Positions 1 through 7,792 of a stretch of DNA of 40,324 bases are shown here, one piece after another (position 1 is the stretch's first letter; each line of letters opens with the position of its first letter). The position numbers and the translations under genes are program-made. A model generated the notes under the pieces. The model saw nothing but the letters and a program-made list of their open reading frames with translations. It made no database searches and had not been told where the DNA came from. The stretch comes from Sphingomonadales bacterium (lineage in GTDB: Bacteria > Pseudomonadota > Alphaproteobacteria > SMXS01): positions 1-40,324 of the forward strand of contig JALHLV010000035.1 in the NCBI GenBank assembly GCA_022844405.1. Reading direction: 5' to 3'.

Positions 1-140
1 ACCAGCAGCGGAACGACTTCATCCACACCTTCGTCAGGGACTACAATCGAACCAGACTGCGATGCCTCGGACACAAGGCACCTGCCGAAATCTTGGCTAA
101 CCTTCCGGGACACAACACGAAGGCCGGGACCCAGACTTGA
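1..140 (+). CDS. IS481-family transposase, C-terminal end (cut by window edge)
   Basis: The frame read from base 3 gives about 45 residues ending at a TGA at 138-140. It contains FVRDYNRTRLRCLGHKAPAEI, the usual last stretch of the DDE integrase-core domain of IS481/IS3-like transposases. The catalytic D, D and E residues lie upstream, outside the window, so it cannot be judged whether the gene is intact. The last codons run into one arm of an inverted repeat (118-134). The end of the transposase is therefore either natural or has been rewritten by the repeat. No second insertion-sequence end was recognised inside the window. Confidence 0.8.
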   Translation, partial: QQRNDFIHTFVRDYNRTRLRCLGHKAPAEILANLPGHNTKAGTQT

Positions 141-204
141 CAGTGCGGCGCGCTTCGCGCCGGTCTTTCCGTAAGTAAGGCCTGGGTCCCGGCCTTCGCC
201 GGGA
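118..204. repeat. REP/BIME-like inverted repeat
   Basis: A perfect 17-bp inverted pair (118-134 against 182-198) flanks a smaller perfect hairpin (146-152 against 156-162, loop CTT). The right arm itself folds as CCCGGC-CTTC-GCCGGG (188-203), followed by GATGACGA. The unit CTGGGTCCCGGCCTTCG resembles the dispersed extragenic palindromes of GC-rich proteobacteria. The left arm encodes the last residues of the transposase. Confidence 0.7.
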
Positions 205-234
205 TGACGATTGAGTGGGTGGCGGGGCCAACGG

Positions 235-260
235 AAAAAGGGGCGCCGAAGCGCCCCTTT
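235..260 (-). terminator. Rho-independent terminator of the Rieske gene
   Basis: Stem GGGGCGC (240-246) pairs perfectly with GCGCCCC (251-257) around a CGAA loop, extended by AAA/TTT pairs. Read on the minus strand the stem is followed by a run of five T. It lies 19 bases downstream of the stop of the gene at 279-1655. Confidence 0.85.
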
Positions 261-278
261 CCCGTCCTGTCTGTTGGC

Positions 279-1655
279 CTATTCCGCCGCGATGGCGCTG
301 GACCGCTTCGGCGCGGGCCGCTTGCCCTCGATGTATTCGTCGATCACCTCGTGATAGCGCCGGATGCGGTGCTCCTGCTTGGCCAGGTACACGCCCTTGT
401 AGGCGCGGCTGCGGAAGCCGAGCTGCTGGCCGGTGGTGATGCCCATGTCCTGGTCGATCAGGCCGCTCAGGCTTCGATCCAGGTACTGAAACACCTCGTG
501 CTCGACATCCGCGTCGCGCTCGACCGGGCCGTTGATGGTCATCACCGGCGTGGTCAGGCCTTCGGGCGCCGGCGCGTACCACCAGTTGTCGAACAGGCAC
601 TGGCCGGGATCGGTCGCATGCGGCCGGGCGCGCAGGAAGTGGAAGCCGTCGGCCCACACCGACACCGCGAAGTTGGGGAACAGCGTGTAGTGGTAGGTGT
701 CGGTGAGCTGGTGGTCCTTCAGATTGTCGAACTGGGTGTAGCCCATCTCCTTGCCCTTGACGCGCATGGCCTTCTGCAGCGCCTCGCGGGTTTCGAACTC
801 GCGGCCGCCGCGGAAATCGTCCGGGTTCAGGCCCCACTGCTCCAGCATGAACGCCAGGCCCGGCTTCAGCAGTTCCTCGTCGCCGCGCTTGGCCAGCGAG
901 TGCGACGGCGTGCCCGACTGCATCCACATGCGGTTGTGGCCTTCCTCCGACATGTCGAACTGGGTCCACCGGTAGTTCTCTTCCACCACGCCGTCGACCT
1001 GCGGATGGACGGTCGGCAGGTGATAGGACTCGTTGAAATTGTCCAGGATCACCTTCCAGTTGCACGGCACCGTGGCGGTCAGCGCCAGGTAGCGCTTCCA
1101 GGTGTGGATCTCGTAGGCGTTCCAGTCGTCCCAGATCGGGCCGAGGAATTCCTTCAGCGACACGCAGTCCGGGTCCATGTTGACCCAGATGAAACCGGCG
1201 AAGGTGTCGCAGGCGATCTCGTTCAGGGTCAGCTTGCCGCAGGGATCGCCCTCGGGGAAATCCTCGGGATCGAGCGCAAAGGTCAGGCTGCCGTCGATCT
1301 CCCAGCGCCAGCCGTGATACGGGCAGGTGAAGGCGTCGACCGTGCCCAGCTCGTTGAACACCAGCCGCGCGCCGCGGTGCTGGCAGACGTTGTAGAAGGC
1401 CCTGATGGACATATCCTGCTGGCGCACCATCAGGATCGATTCGGGGCCGACCTCTTCCTGCTGGTAGTCGCCCGGCTCGGGAATCTCGTCCTCGCGGCCC
1501 AGCAGCAGCCACACCTTGGTCCACATGTTCTCCCACTCCTGGTGGAAAAACTCCTTCGAGTGATAGCGATAGCCCGGAATGATCTGGCCCTTCAGTTGCG
1601 GATCGGGCCACTTCTCGGCGGGCTGTGCGTACCAGCTTTCGGTGCGGGCGGTCAT
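279..1655 (-). CDS. Rieske [2Fe-2S] aromatic ring-hydroxylating oxygenase, large (alpha) subunit
   Basis: 458 residues, the usual size of an RHO alpha subunit. The Rieske cluster site is C91-x-H93 with C111-x2-H114. The catalytic domain shows D205-NFNES-Y-H212-LPTV-H217, matching the bridging aspartate and two histidine ligands of the mononuclear iron. The third carboxylate ligand is probably in the FDNWWYAP region. Such enzymes dihydroxylate or demethylate aromatic or related substrates using electrons from a ferredoxin/reductase. No reductase, ferredoxin or beta subunit is nearby, so electron supply must come from elsewhere and the substrate cannot be named. The ATG is preceded by GGGAG at a suitable distance. 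The gene stands alone and ends at a clear terminator. Confidence 0.9.
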   Translation of the reverse strand: MTARTESWYAQPAEKWPDPQLKGQIIPGYRYHSKEFFHQEWENMWTKVWLLLGREDEIPEPGDYQQEEVGPESILMVRQQDMSIRAFYNVCQHRGARLVFNELGTVDAFTCPYHGWRWEIDGSLTFALDPEDFPEGDPCGKLTLNEIACDTFAGFIWVNMDPDCVSLKEFLGPIWDDWNAYEIHTWKRYLALTATVPCNWKVILDNFNESYHLPTVHPQVDGVVEENYRWTQFDMSEEGHNRMWMQSGTPSHSLAKRGDEELLKPGLAFMLEQWGLNPDDFRGGREFETREALQKAMRVKGKEMGYTQFDNLKDHQLTDTYHYTLFPNFAVSVWADGFHFLRARPHATDPGQCLFDNWWYAPAPEGLTTPVMTINGPVERDADVEHEVFQYLDRSLSGLIDQDMGITTGQQLGFRSRAYKGVYLAKQEHRIRRYHEVIDEYIEGKRPAPKRSSAIAAE

Positions 1656-1718
1656 ATGGTCAATCTCCCGGTTTCGGTCGTGGGCTTCAGGCCGGGTAAT
1701 ATGACATATGTTCAGGCA

Positions 1719-1738
1719 AACAGGCGAGTCCGCCTGTT
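1719..1738 (-). terminator. Possible weak terminator of the ArsR operon
   Basis: A perfect 8-bp stem AACAGGCG/CGCCTGTT with a 4-base loop overlaps the stop codon of the upstream minus-strand gene. Only two or three T follow on the minus strand, so it may be a weak terminator or simply an mRNA-end hairpin. Confidence 0.45.
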
Positions 1739-3065
1739 ACAACGCGGCGGCCTCGGCAACATCGCGGATGCGCCGCATGACTCGGCTGTTGTTCTGGTGG
1801 ATCGCCCAGCGTGCGATCGGTATCCAATAGGACAGCGGTTCCAGATACAGTTCGTGGTTGGTTCGTTCCACTAGCCTTGTCCGTCCACCCACTAGCGGCA
1901 CAAGTTCGAACGTGGTTTGGGTCATCCGGAAGTAGCCGGTGACGTGCGGTGCGTGTACATGCCTGTAAGGGCTGAGCTCACGCAGAGCCGGAATGTCGTT
2001 CAGCACCGCCAGAGTCAGCTTGCGTCCAGGCTGCCATTCGGTGACGCGCTCATAGGCAATGCCGGTGGAGAAAACGCCTTTTCGGGTCGCGCCGACGCCT
2101 TCGCCGATCACCTCGCCGCTGATCGGATACGCCACGCCAAGCCTGGAAGCAAGCGTGCGATCCTTGTCCAGGCGATCCATCCGCAGCAGCGTACTCCAAA
2201 CCGTCTCCGGACTAGCATCGATCTCGATTTCCTCACGTGTGCCGAACGCTGCCAGACTGGCGGTCTGCTGTTCGACGAAAAATAGCAGGGGAAGGACGGC
2301 AAAGCACATGACCGGAGGAGAACGCCGCCCTCCGATTCCCATCACGCTTCGGGCAAGCAGGGCGCCCAGTCCCGCAAAGGGCAGGGCGATGGGCGCAGCC
2401 ATGACCAGGCATACGGCGCCCTCAAGGGCGGCCAACACCAGCGCCACGCCGCCAAGTGCACAGGCCCCCATGGCCAGAAGGAATGTCTCGCGCGAGTTGA
2501 TGAGGTGATGCCGGTTGGCGATATAGCCGGTCACCAGTCCCACTAGGAACGGCGTGCAGACGAAGACGCCCCAGCCATAGGTGCCGAATGCCAGCGCGCC
2601 CAGCGCGACCGCCACGATCGTCAGGGCGATGCCCGCTATGACGCCCTGCGTCGCCACCGCCCAGTTCAGCAAACCGGAATGCGGTGCCTCGGGCGGCGTG
2701 TCCGACTGCCGCGACGGAACGAAGGACAGGATGATCCATGCAAAGACTTGGAGTCCGGGGACAATGGCCATGGAGGCGATCCAGCCGTCGATTCCGGCAT
2801 CGGCGGCACGACGGAACGCCAGGAAGGCGAGGCCGGCCGTCACCGCCAGCGTATAAGCCATCCACAAGACGGCGAATTCGGGCGAGTGCGACTGTGTGAC
2901 CAGTTCCCGTATCGGCGCAAGCGCGAACAGGAAGTCCCGCTCGGCCCTGCCCCGAATGTCAACGACGAACAGCGTCACGGCATGCTGGGAGAGGAAGAGG
3001 GCCGCGAACAGGATGCCGAACGGTAGCCGCGACATTCTTTGATGGAGAAGCGGGATGCTTGGCAT
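1737..3065 (-). CDS. Membrane protein with C-terminal SRPBCC (START/polyketide-cyclase-like) domain
   Basis: 442 residues. The first 260 or so are strongly hydrophobic with about seven probable membrane segments. From about residue 285 the sequence turns soluble and reads like an SRPBCC lipid/ligand-binding domain: EIEIDASPETVWSTL opening strand and helix, then GVGATRKGVFS, ERVTEWQPGRKL and a C-terminal helix with IARWAIHQNNSRVMRRI. SRPBCC folds bind hydrophobic ligands. Tethering one to a membrane, one codon-gap after a fatty-acid desaturase, suggests handling or sensing of lipids, which is inference. The ATG lies 4 bases after the desaturase stop, so translation is probably coupled. Membrane topology and exact function are unknown. 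Confidence 0.8.
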   Translation of the reverse strand: MPSIPLLHQRMSRLPFGILFAALFLSQHAVTLFVVDIRGRAERDFLFALAPIRELVTQSHSPEFAVLWMAYTLAVTAGLAFLAFRRAADAGIDGWIASMAIVPGLQVFAWIILSFVPSRQSDTPPEAPHSGLLNWAVATQGVIAGIALTIVAVALGALAFGTYGWGVFVCTPFLVGLVTGYIANRHHLINSRETFLLAMGACALGGVALVLAALEGAVCLVMAAPIALPFAGLGALLARSVMGIGGRRSPPVMCFAVLPLLFFVEQQTASLAAFGTREEIEIDASPETVWSTLLRMDRLDKDRTLASRLGVAYPISGEVIGEGVGATRKGVFSTGIAYERVTEWQPGRKLTLAVLNDIPALRELSPYRHVHAPHVTGYFRMTQTTFELVPLVGGRTRLVERTNHELYLEPLSYWIPIARWAIHQNNSRVMRRIRDVAEAAAL

Positions 3066-3069
3066 GGCG

Positions 3070-4023
3070 TCACCCGATTGTCAGGCGCAGCGCGCCACAG
3101 ACGGGGCAGCCGCCACCATCGCTCGGCAATCGCCGCAACTCCCGCCTGGCAGGCAGGTCGTCGGGCGTGACGATGTTCGATGCCAGGCCCAGGAACTCGA
3201 ATGACTTGATCAGCCACCAGCCCGGGTCGGCCTGGCCGGGGAACAGACCCAGCTTGGCCGAGCCGGGGAAGGCGTGATGGTTGTTGTGCCAGCTCTCGCC
3301 CATGCTGATCAGACCGGCGATGGAGACGTTGTAGCCCTGTGCCGCCGCGCCCTCGACCACCCAGCTCTGGCCGCCCTCCCGGTGGGCGAAGTGGCCGACC
3401 AGCCAGTGGCCGGTGACGCTGACCGCCACGCGGGCGCAGATGCCCCAGACCACCCAATCCACGCCGCCGACGGTGAAGAACAGCACCGCCCACGGAAGCT
3501 GCTGCAGCATCCAGGTCCGCTCGACCACCGCATAGAAACGGTCGGCGGCGAGCCGTGGCTCCAGCCGGAACTCAGGCGGCCGGTCGAGCGCCAACTCGCA
3601 GTGGAGCTGCCACCACGCGTCGTGCCAGAAGCTTTTCCGGTGGCAGAAGAAGTCGTGGCACTGGCGCTGGCGCTGCGCCCAGTCGCGAAAGTCGTGGGTG
3701 CGGATCATACCGATTGGACCGGCCATGCCGACCAGCGTGCCGAGATAGACGCAGGCCCGCTCCAGCCACAGCGGGCAGCGGAAGCTGGAATGGATCAGCC
3801 GCCGGTGCATGCCGACCGAATGGCCGAAGCACAGTGTAATGGCGCTGGTCACGCAGAAGAGCAGGAACGCGTCCCAGGAGAAGTAGATCGGCCCCAGGAT
3901 AAGTGCCGCGGCGGTCATGCCGCCGATCCAGAGTGATTTCGCCGGCGACCAGCGGACACGGCCGTCTCTGGCGTTGCAGCCCGTTGGCGCGACAATGCGT
4001 TCCGAACCTGATACGAGCGTCAT
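3070..4023 (-). CDS. Membrane fatty-acid (acyl-CoA/acyl-lipid) desaturase
   Basis: 317 residues from the chosen ATG. Histidine-rich iron ligands are visible: box 1 H73-RRLI-H78, box 3 H246-NN-HH250, and extra histidines in GHWLVGHFAH (205-214). The second box is not the textbook HxxHH. It reads H110-D-F-R-D-W-A-Q followed by a CHDFF stretch, a form I associate with a bacterial subgroup of OLE1-like desaturases. Four membrane spans are plausible. The start at 4023 is preferred over an upstream one at 4110 because GGAGGGG sits six bases before it, while the longer N-terminus would overlap the ArsR gene end. It is the middle gene of the ArsR-desaturase-SRPBCC operon and probably introduces a double bond into membrane acyl chains. 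Confidence 0.85.
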   Translation of the reverse strand: MTLVSGSERIVAPTGCNARDGRVRWSPAKSLWIGGMTAAALILGPIYFSWDAFLLFCVTSAITLCFGHSVGMHRRLIHSSFRCPLWLERACVYLGTLVGMAGPIGMIRTHDFRDWAQRQRQCHDFFCHRKSFWHDAWWQLHCELALDRPPEFRLEPRLAADRFYAVVERTWMLQQLPWAVLFFTVGGVDWVVWGICARVAVSVTGHWLVGHFAHREGGQSWVVEGAAAQGYNVSIAGLISMGESWHNNHHAFPGSAKLGLFPGQADPGWWLIKSFEFLGLASNIVTPDDLPARRELRRLPSDGGGCPVCGALRLTIG

Positions 4024-4029
4024 GGAAAT

Positions 4030-4036
4030 CCCCTCC
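4030..4036 (-). promoter_or_regulatory. Shine-Dalgarno site fixing the desaturase start
   Basis: GGAGGGG on the minus strand, six bases before the ATG at 4023. It decides for the 317-residue form of the desaturase. Confidence 0.75.
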
Positions 4037-4046
4037 AGAAAATTGG

Positions 4047-4358
4047 TCAGGTATCGCGGCTGCGCTTGATGCGCGAACTTTCCTTCTTCAGCGGTCGTGA
4101 AACGGGGCACACGTTCTGGACGAAGCCGTTCAGCGTGTTCACCAGGTTCTCGCGCACCAGCGCGTAGTGGACGAACTGGCCGCGCTTCTCGCTGCGCACC
4201 AGCCCGGCGTTCTCAAGAATCTGCAGGTGCTTGGAGATAGCGGGCTTGCTCATGTCGAAGCGCGCCGCGATCTCGCCGGCGGTGAGGTCGACCTTGGCCA
4301 GATACGCCAGGATCTTCCGGCGCGGCGTCGACGCGAGGGCTTCGAAGACCTTGTCCAT
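4047..4358 (-). CDS. ArsR-family winged-helix transcriptional regulator
   Basis: 103 residues, typical ArsR length. The DNA-binding core is residues 12-70: STPRRKILAYL, then LTAGEIAARFDMSKPAISKHLQILENAGLV as helix-turn-helix and GQFVHYAL as wing. There is no ELCVCDL-type metal site in helix 3. The only cysteine is near the C-terminus (NVCPVS), so classical arsenic or metal sensing is unlikely. It resembles the SdpR-like branch. It is first in a minus-strand operon with the desaturase 23 bases downstream, and it diverges from the LuxR gene. AT-rich inverted repeats just upstream are good candidates for its own operator, which implies autoregulation of the lipid operon. Confidence 0.88.
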   Translation of the reverse strand: MDKVFEALASTPRRKILAYLAKVDLTAGEIAARFDMSKPAISKHLQILENAGLVRSEKRGQFVHYALVRENLVNTLNGFVQNVCPVSRPLKKESSRIKRSRDT

Positions 4359-4367
4359 GGTGCTTCC

Positions 4368-4392
4368 AAATAATTAACTATTTAGATAAATA
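4368..4392. promoter_or_regulatory. Candidate ArsR operator (overlapping AT-rich inverted repeats)
   Basis: TATTTA-GA-TAAATA is a perfect inverted repeat at 4379-4392. A second imperfect one, AAATA...TATTT, covers 4368-4383. They lie 10-34 bases upstream of the ArsR start in an otherwise GC-rich stretch, where its promoter should be. Confidence 0.5.
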
Positions 4393-4497
4393 CTCCGTTA
4401 GTTCATCGGTGTCAACGATGCCCGGTGACGGGCGGCAGCCGCTTCGCTATCATCGGCATGGAGCGCGGCGATCGGCAGGCAAGGGGAGCAGGTTCGC

Positions 4498-5283
4498 ATG
4501 CCAGGGGAGTCCGGCGAGCTGGGGCCGATGCTGAAGGCGCTCGAGCGCACCCGCGACACGCAAGAGGCGGTCGCCATCGCCAAGCAGATCGGCGCCGTCA
4601 TCGGCCTGCCCTATCCGTCGTGCATCGCCGATTACTCCGATCCGCTGCTGACCCGCGCGCCCGACGGGCGCACCTACGCCGAGCTGTTCGGCTGGGCCGC
4701 CGACTTCCGCGAGGACTGGGAGCGCAACCGGCTGAACCTGATCAGCCCCATCGCCAATGTGTGCCGCTATTCCAACAAGCCGTTCATCTGGCGGGCCAAG
4801 GACATGGTCGCCATGACGCCGCTCGCGGGCGGCGCGCGCGGCAAGCACTGGCACCTCACGCCCGAGCGCCAGATCGCCGGCGGCCTGACCATTCCGGTGC
4901 ATCTGCCGCTGGGCCGCGTGGCGTCGTTCGGCTGGGTGGCGCGCACCGAGGACCGGCCGTTCGAGGACGTGCTCGCCGATTATTCCACCCAGCTCCGCAT
5001 GGCGGCGATTCTGTTCATGGATATCGTGGTGGCGCAGGGAGCCGACATGCCGCCCGTCACTGTCGGCGCGGGCGATACCGGCCTGTCCGAGCGCGAGGTG
5101 GAGTGCCTGTCCTGGGTGGCGCTGGGCAAGACGGATTCGGAGATCGCCACCATCATCGACCGGTCGGTACCGACCGTGCGGTTCCACCTGGAAAACGCCA
5201 TGAAGAAGCTCAACGTGCACAATCGCACCCAGGCCGCGGCGCTCGCGGCGCAGGCCGGCATTCTCGGTCCGCTCGTTCAGTAG
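4498..5283 (+). CDS. LuxR-family regulator with autoinducer-binding domain (LuxR solo)
   Basis: 261 residues. The N-terminal region, about 15-175, resembles the acyl-homoserine-lactone binding domain, with conserved-type features such as DYSDP (45-49), W74 and PFIW (95-98). Residues 195-255 are the LuxR helix-turn-helix: LSEREVECLSWVALGKTDSEIA, then TVRFHLENAMKKL. No luxI-type synthase is visible in the window, so it is called a solo that may sense exogenous or other ligands. The ATG follows AGGGGAG at a normal distance. The acyl-CoA dehydrogenase starts 96 bases downstream on the same strand and is an obvious candidate partner or target. Confidence 0.85.
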   Translation: MPGESGELGPMLKALERTRDTQEAVAIAKQIGAVIGLPYPSCIADYSDPLLTRAPDGRTYAELFGWAADFREDWERNRLNLISPIANVCRYSNKPFIWRAKDMVAMTPLAGGARGKHWHLTPERQIAGGLTIPVHLPLGRVASFGWVARTEDRPFEDVLADYSTQLRMAAILFMDIVVAQGADMPPVTVGAGDTGLSEREVECLSWVALGKTDSEIATIIDRSVPTVRFHLENAMKKLNVHNRTQAAALAAQAGILGPLVQ

Positions 5284-5379
5284 GGCGAGGCTTCCTGCCC
5301 GCCCCGGTTTTGCTTGTGTCCCCCGGCCAAACCGCCGATGAATACGGCCGCGAAAGAGCCAGTCTGAAGGGACACACCG

Positions 5380-6597
5380 ATGGATTTCCAACTCAGCCCC
5401 AGGGCGAAAGAGCTGCAGCAGCGTCTGCTCGCCTTCTTCGACGAGCACATCTATCCGAACGAGGAGACCTACGACGCGCAAATGGCGGCGTTCGGGTCGA
5501 ACCGCTGGCAGATTCCCCGGATCATCGAGGATCTGAAGAAGACGGCGAAGCAGGCGGGCCTGTGGAACCTGTTCCTGCCGCACAGCGGCACCGTCGAGGG
5601 CCTGAGCAATCTGGACTATGCGCCGCTGTGCGAGATCATGGGCCGGGTGAGCTGGTCGTCCGAGGTGTTCAACTCGCTGGCGCCCGATACCGGCAACATG
5701 GAAGTGCTGGAGCGCTACGGCACCGTCGAGCACAAGGAAAAGTACCTGAAGCCGCTGCTCAACGGCGACATCCGCTCGGCGTTCCTGATGACCGAGCCGG
5801 ACGTGGCCTCGTCGGACGCGACCAACATTTCCACCCGCATCGAGCGCGACGGCGACGACTACGTCATCAACGGCCGCAAGTGGTGGAGCTCGGGCGTCAT
5901 GGACCCGCGCTGCAAGGTCTACATCCTGATGGGCAAGTCCAACCCGGATGCGCCGACCCACCTGCAGCAGTCCATGATCCTGGTGCCCGCCGGCGCGCCC
6001 GGCATCACCATCGAGCGCCACCTGCCGGTGTTCGGTTTCGACCATGCGCCCAAGGGCCATGGCCAGGTGCTGCTGGAGAACGTCCGCGTGCCGGCGTCCA
6101 ACATGCTGCTGGGCGAAGGCCGGGGCTTCGAGATCGCCCAGGGCCGCCTCGGCCCGGGCCGCATCCATCACTGCATGCGCGCCATCGGCGTTGCCGAGCG
6201 GGCGCTGGAGAAGACCTGCAAGCGGCTGGTCTCGCGCACGCCGTTCGGCAAGAAGCTGTCCGAGCAGTCGCTGTGGCAGGACCGCATCGCCGACGCGCGC
6301 ACCGAGATCAACATGTGCCGCTGGCTGGTCTATCACGCCGCCTGGAAGATGGACATGGAGGGCAACAAGACCGCCCGCTCCGACATCGCCCAGATCAAGG
6401 TGGCCTGCGCCCGCATGGCCTGCAAGGTGGTCGACATGGCCATCCAGGCCCATGGCGGCGCCGGCGTGACCACCGATTTCGGTCTGGCCGCGGCCTATGC
6501 CAACGCGCGCACCCTGCGCATCGTCGACGGCCCGGACGAGGTGCACAACCGCACCATCGCCAGCCTCGAGCTGAAGAAGTACTCCAACCGCGTCTAG
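5380..6597 (+). CDS. Acyl-CoA dehydrogenase family protein
   Basis: 405 residues, normal for the family. The N-terminal helical domain is followed by the middle beta-domain, where [15 protein letters not shown] is the FAD/substrate-binding signature. [10 protein letters not shown] follows. The C-terminal helical domain has [12 protein letters not shown] and [14 protein letters not shown], the stretch that carries the FAD contacts and the position near the catalytic base in ACAD10/11-like enzymes. It should oxidise an acyl-CoA at the alpha-beta bond and pass electrons to ETF. The chain specificity cannot be read. The ATG is preceded by GAAGGGA. It may be co-transcribed with the LuxR gene and ends at a strong terminator. 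Confidence 0.92.
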   Translation: MDFQLSPRAKELQQRLLAFFDEHIYPNEETYDAQMAAFGSNRWQIPRIIEDLKKTAKQAGLWNLFLPHSGTVEGLSNLDYAPLCEIMGRVSWSSEVFNSLAPDTGNMEVLERYGTVEHKEKYLKPLLNGDIRSAFLMTEPDVASSDATNISTRIERDGDDYVINGRKWWSSGVMDPRCKVYILMGKSNPDAPTHLQQSMILVPAGAPGITIERHLPVFGFDHAPKGHGQVLLENVRVPASNMLLGEGRGFEIAQGRLGPGRIHHCMRAIGVAERALEKTCKRLVSRTPFGKKLSEQSLWQDRIADARTEINMCRWLVYHAAWKMDMEGNKTARSDIAQIKVACARMACKVVDMAIQAHGGAGVTTDFGLAAAYANARTLRIVDGPDEVHNRTIASLELKKYSNRV

Positions 6598-6605
6598 CAG
6601 CTGAG

Positions 6606-6631
6606 AAAGGGCGCGGCCGGCGCGCCCTTTT
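6606..6631 (+). terminator. Rho-independent terminator after the acyl-CoA dehydrogenase
   Basis: GGGCGCG (6609-6615) pairs with CGCGCCC (6621-6627) around GCCGG, flanked by AAA and TTTT. It starts nine bases after the stop codon. Confidence 0.85.
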
Positions 6632-6640
6632 CATCGCCGG

Positions 6641-7576
6641 TCATTCCGCCGGATGCTTCGGCCGCCTCCACGGCCGCAGGCGACGGACGGCGTGCCTCAG
6701 CGCCGAAGCGACCACGCCAAACACCCCGTCGCCCCTGCGCGGCCGCCAGCGCCGCCCGCCATCCCATTCGAGGACGGAGGGTTTGACCGGATGATAGAGC
6801 ATGTCCCGCTGCGGAAAGCGCCCAGGCTCCTCGTGGAAGTAGACGGGCATGGACGGTCGCCACACGAAGGTGCCGGGCGACAGCCTCTTGTCGGCCGGCG
6901 TGTTGCAGTAGTTTCGGCCCTTTCGTTCGGGAGGGCAGAAGCCGAGGGTGCCGCCGATGTCCTCGATGGTGAATCCTCGGGCGAGTGCGAACGTGGGAAC
7001 GATGTACTCGTAATGCCCCTCCCATCCGGGCGCTCCCACCTCGGCGGCGTAGGCCTCGAGGAAGCGGCGCGAAAGACGCATGATCGGGTTGAACGCCCTG
7101 TGAGCAACCTGGTGCGGCGCCGGGGACCGGGCGGTGTGCCAGTGCCACCAGCGCGGGGTTTCCCGCATGGACGCGATGGTGCTCGTCAGCAGGTCGGCGT
7201 CATTGGCGGCGAACTGGTCAAAGAAGCGGCGCCAGTCGCCCGAATAGTCCACGTCGTACTCCATGGCCCAGACGAACGGCGCCTTCAGCTCCAGGGCGCC
7301 AGGGACGATCACCACGTCCATGTAGCCGCCCTGGACACCGCCGTTCCTGATCATGCGTGCATGGCGGTCGGGCATGCAGGCGGCCGCGCGATCGGCGCCG
7401 CTCGCTGCGTCGTCGATGAAGTGCCACTCGATCAGGCCCTTGGTGTCACCAACCAGCCGCTCGAAATGGCGCTCGATTCTGGAAGACTGGACGTGGCTGA
7501 GGAACAGACCCTGTGCCGGAGAGATGGCGTCTCCGGATCGAGTTTCATGGCCGCCATCTGGCTTGATGCCCGGCAA
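6641..7576 (-). CDS. Unknown protein, possibly a glycosyltransferase-like (DUF3405-like) enzyme
   Basis: Up to 311 residues, depending on start. After a polar N-terminus the recognisable fold begins at GLFLSHVQSSRIERHFERL, a short strand-helix start like many nucleotide-sugar transferases. FVWAMEYDVDYSGDWRRFF follows, with an acidic E-x-D-x-D cluster that could bind metal. Later segments are rich in W, H, P and R (HYEYIVPTFALARG, FVWRPSMPVYF). The general look resembles DUF3405-type proteins, but I cannot confirm this without a profile search. The longest start is a TTG with AAGGAAAG upstream; a shorter start near residue 20 is possible. The gene converges with the acyl-CoA dehydrogenase and no partner is obvious. 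The 216 bases upstream to the TetR gene hold nothing I recognise. Confidence 0.6.
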   Translation of the reverse strand: MPGIKPDGGHETRSGDAISPAQGLFLSHVQSSRIERHFERLVGDTKGLIEWHFIDDAASGADRAAACMPDRHARMIRNGGVQGGYMDVVIVPGALELKAPFVWAMEYDVDYSGDWRRFFDQFAANDADLLTSTIASMRETPRWWHWHTARSPAPHQVAHRAFNPIMRLSRRFLEAYAAEVGAPGWEGHYEYIVPTFALARGFTIEDIGGTLGFCPPERKGRNYCNTPADKRLSPGTFVWRPSMPVYFHEEPGRFPQRDMLYHPVKPSVLEWDGGRRWRPRRGDGVFGVVASALRHAVRRLRPWRRPKHPAE

Positions 7577-7792
7577 TGGTCGCTTTCCTTACCGTACACC
7601 GAATTGTGGGCTGACTGCGACCACCGTTAGGGCTGCTATGTGGTGCGCGTCGTCCGCACGTCCGGCGGGTGGCGGTTCGACCGCATCCGTCTGGTCGTGT
7701 GCGGCGAACATAGCGGCGCCCGCGTTGGCGGGCAACGCCGCAGACCCTGGCCGCCCGTATTCCGAGCGCGGGACGAAACATGGCTCGATCGC

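Noticed and set aside
204-1874. Long plus-strand open frame (556 codons) opposite the Rieske gene
   Set aside because: GC-rich antisense frame; the minus strand shows intact Rieske and iron-ligand motifs, while this frame has no family signature.
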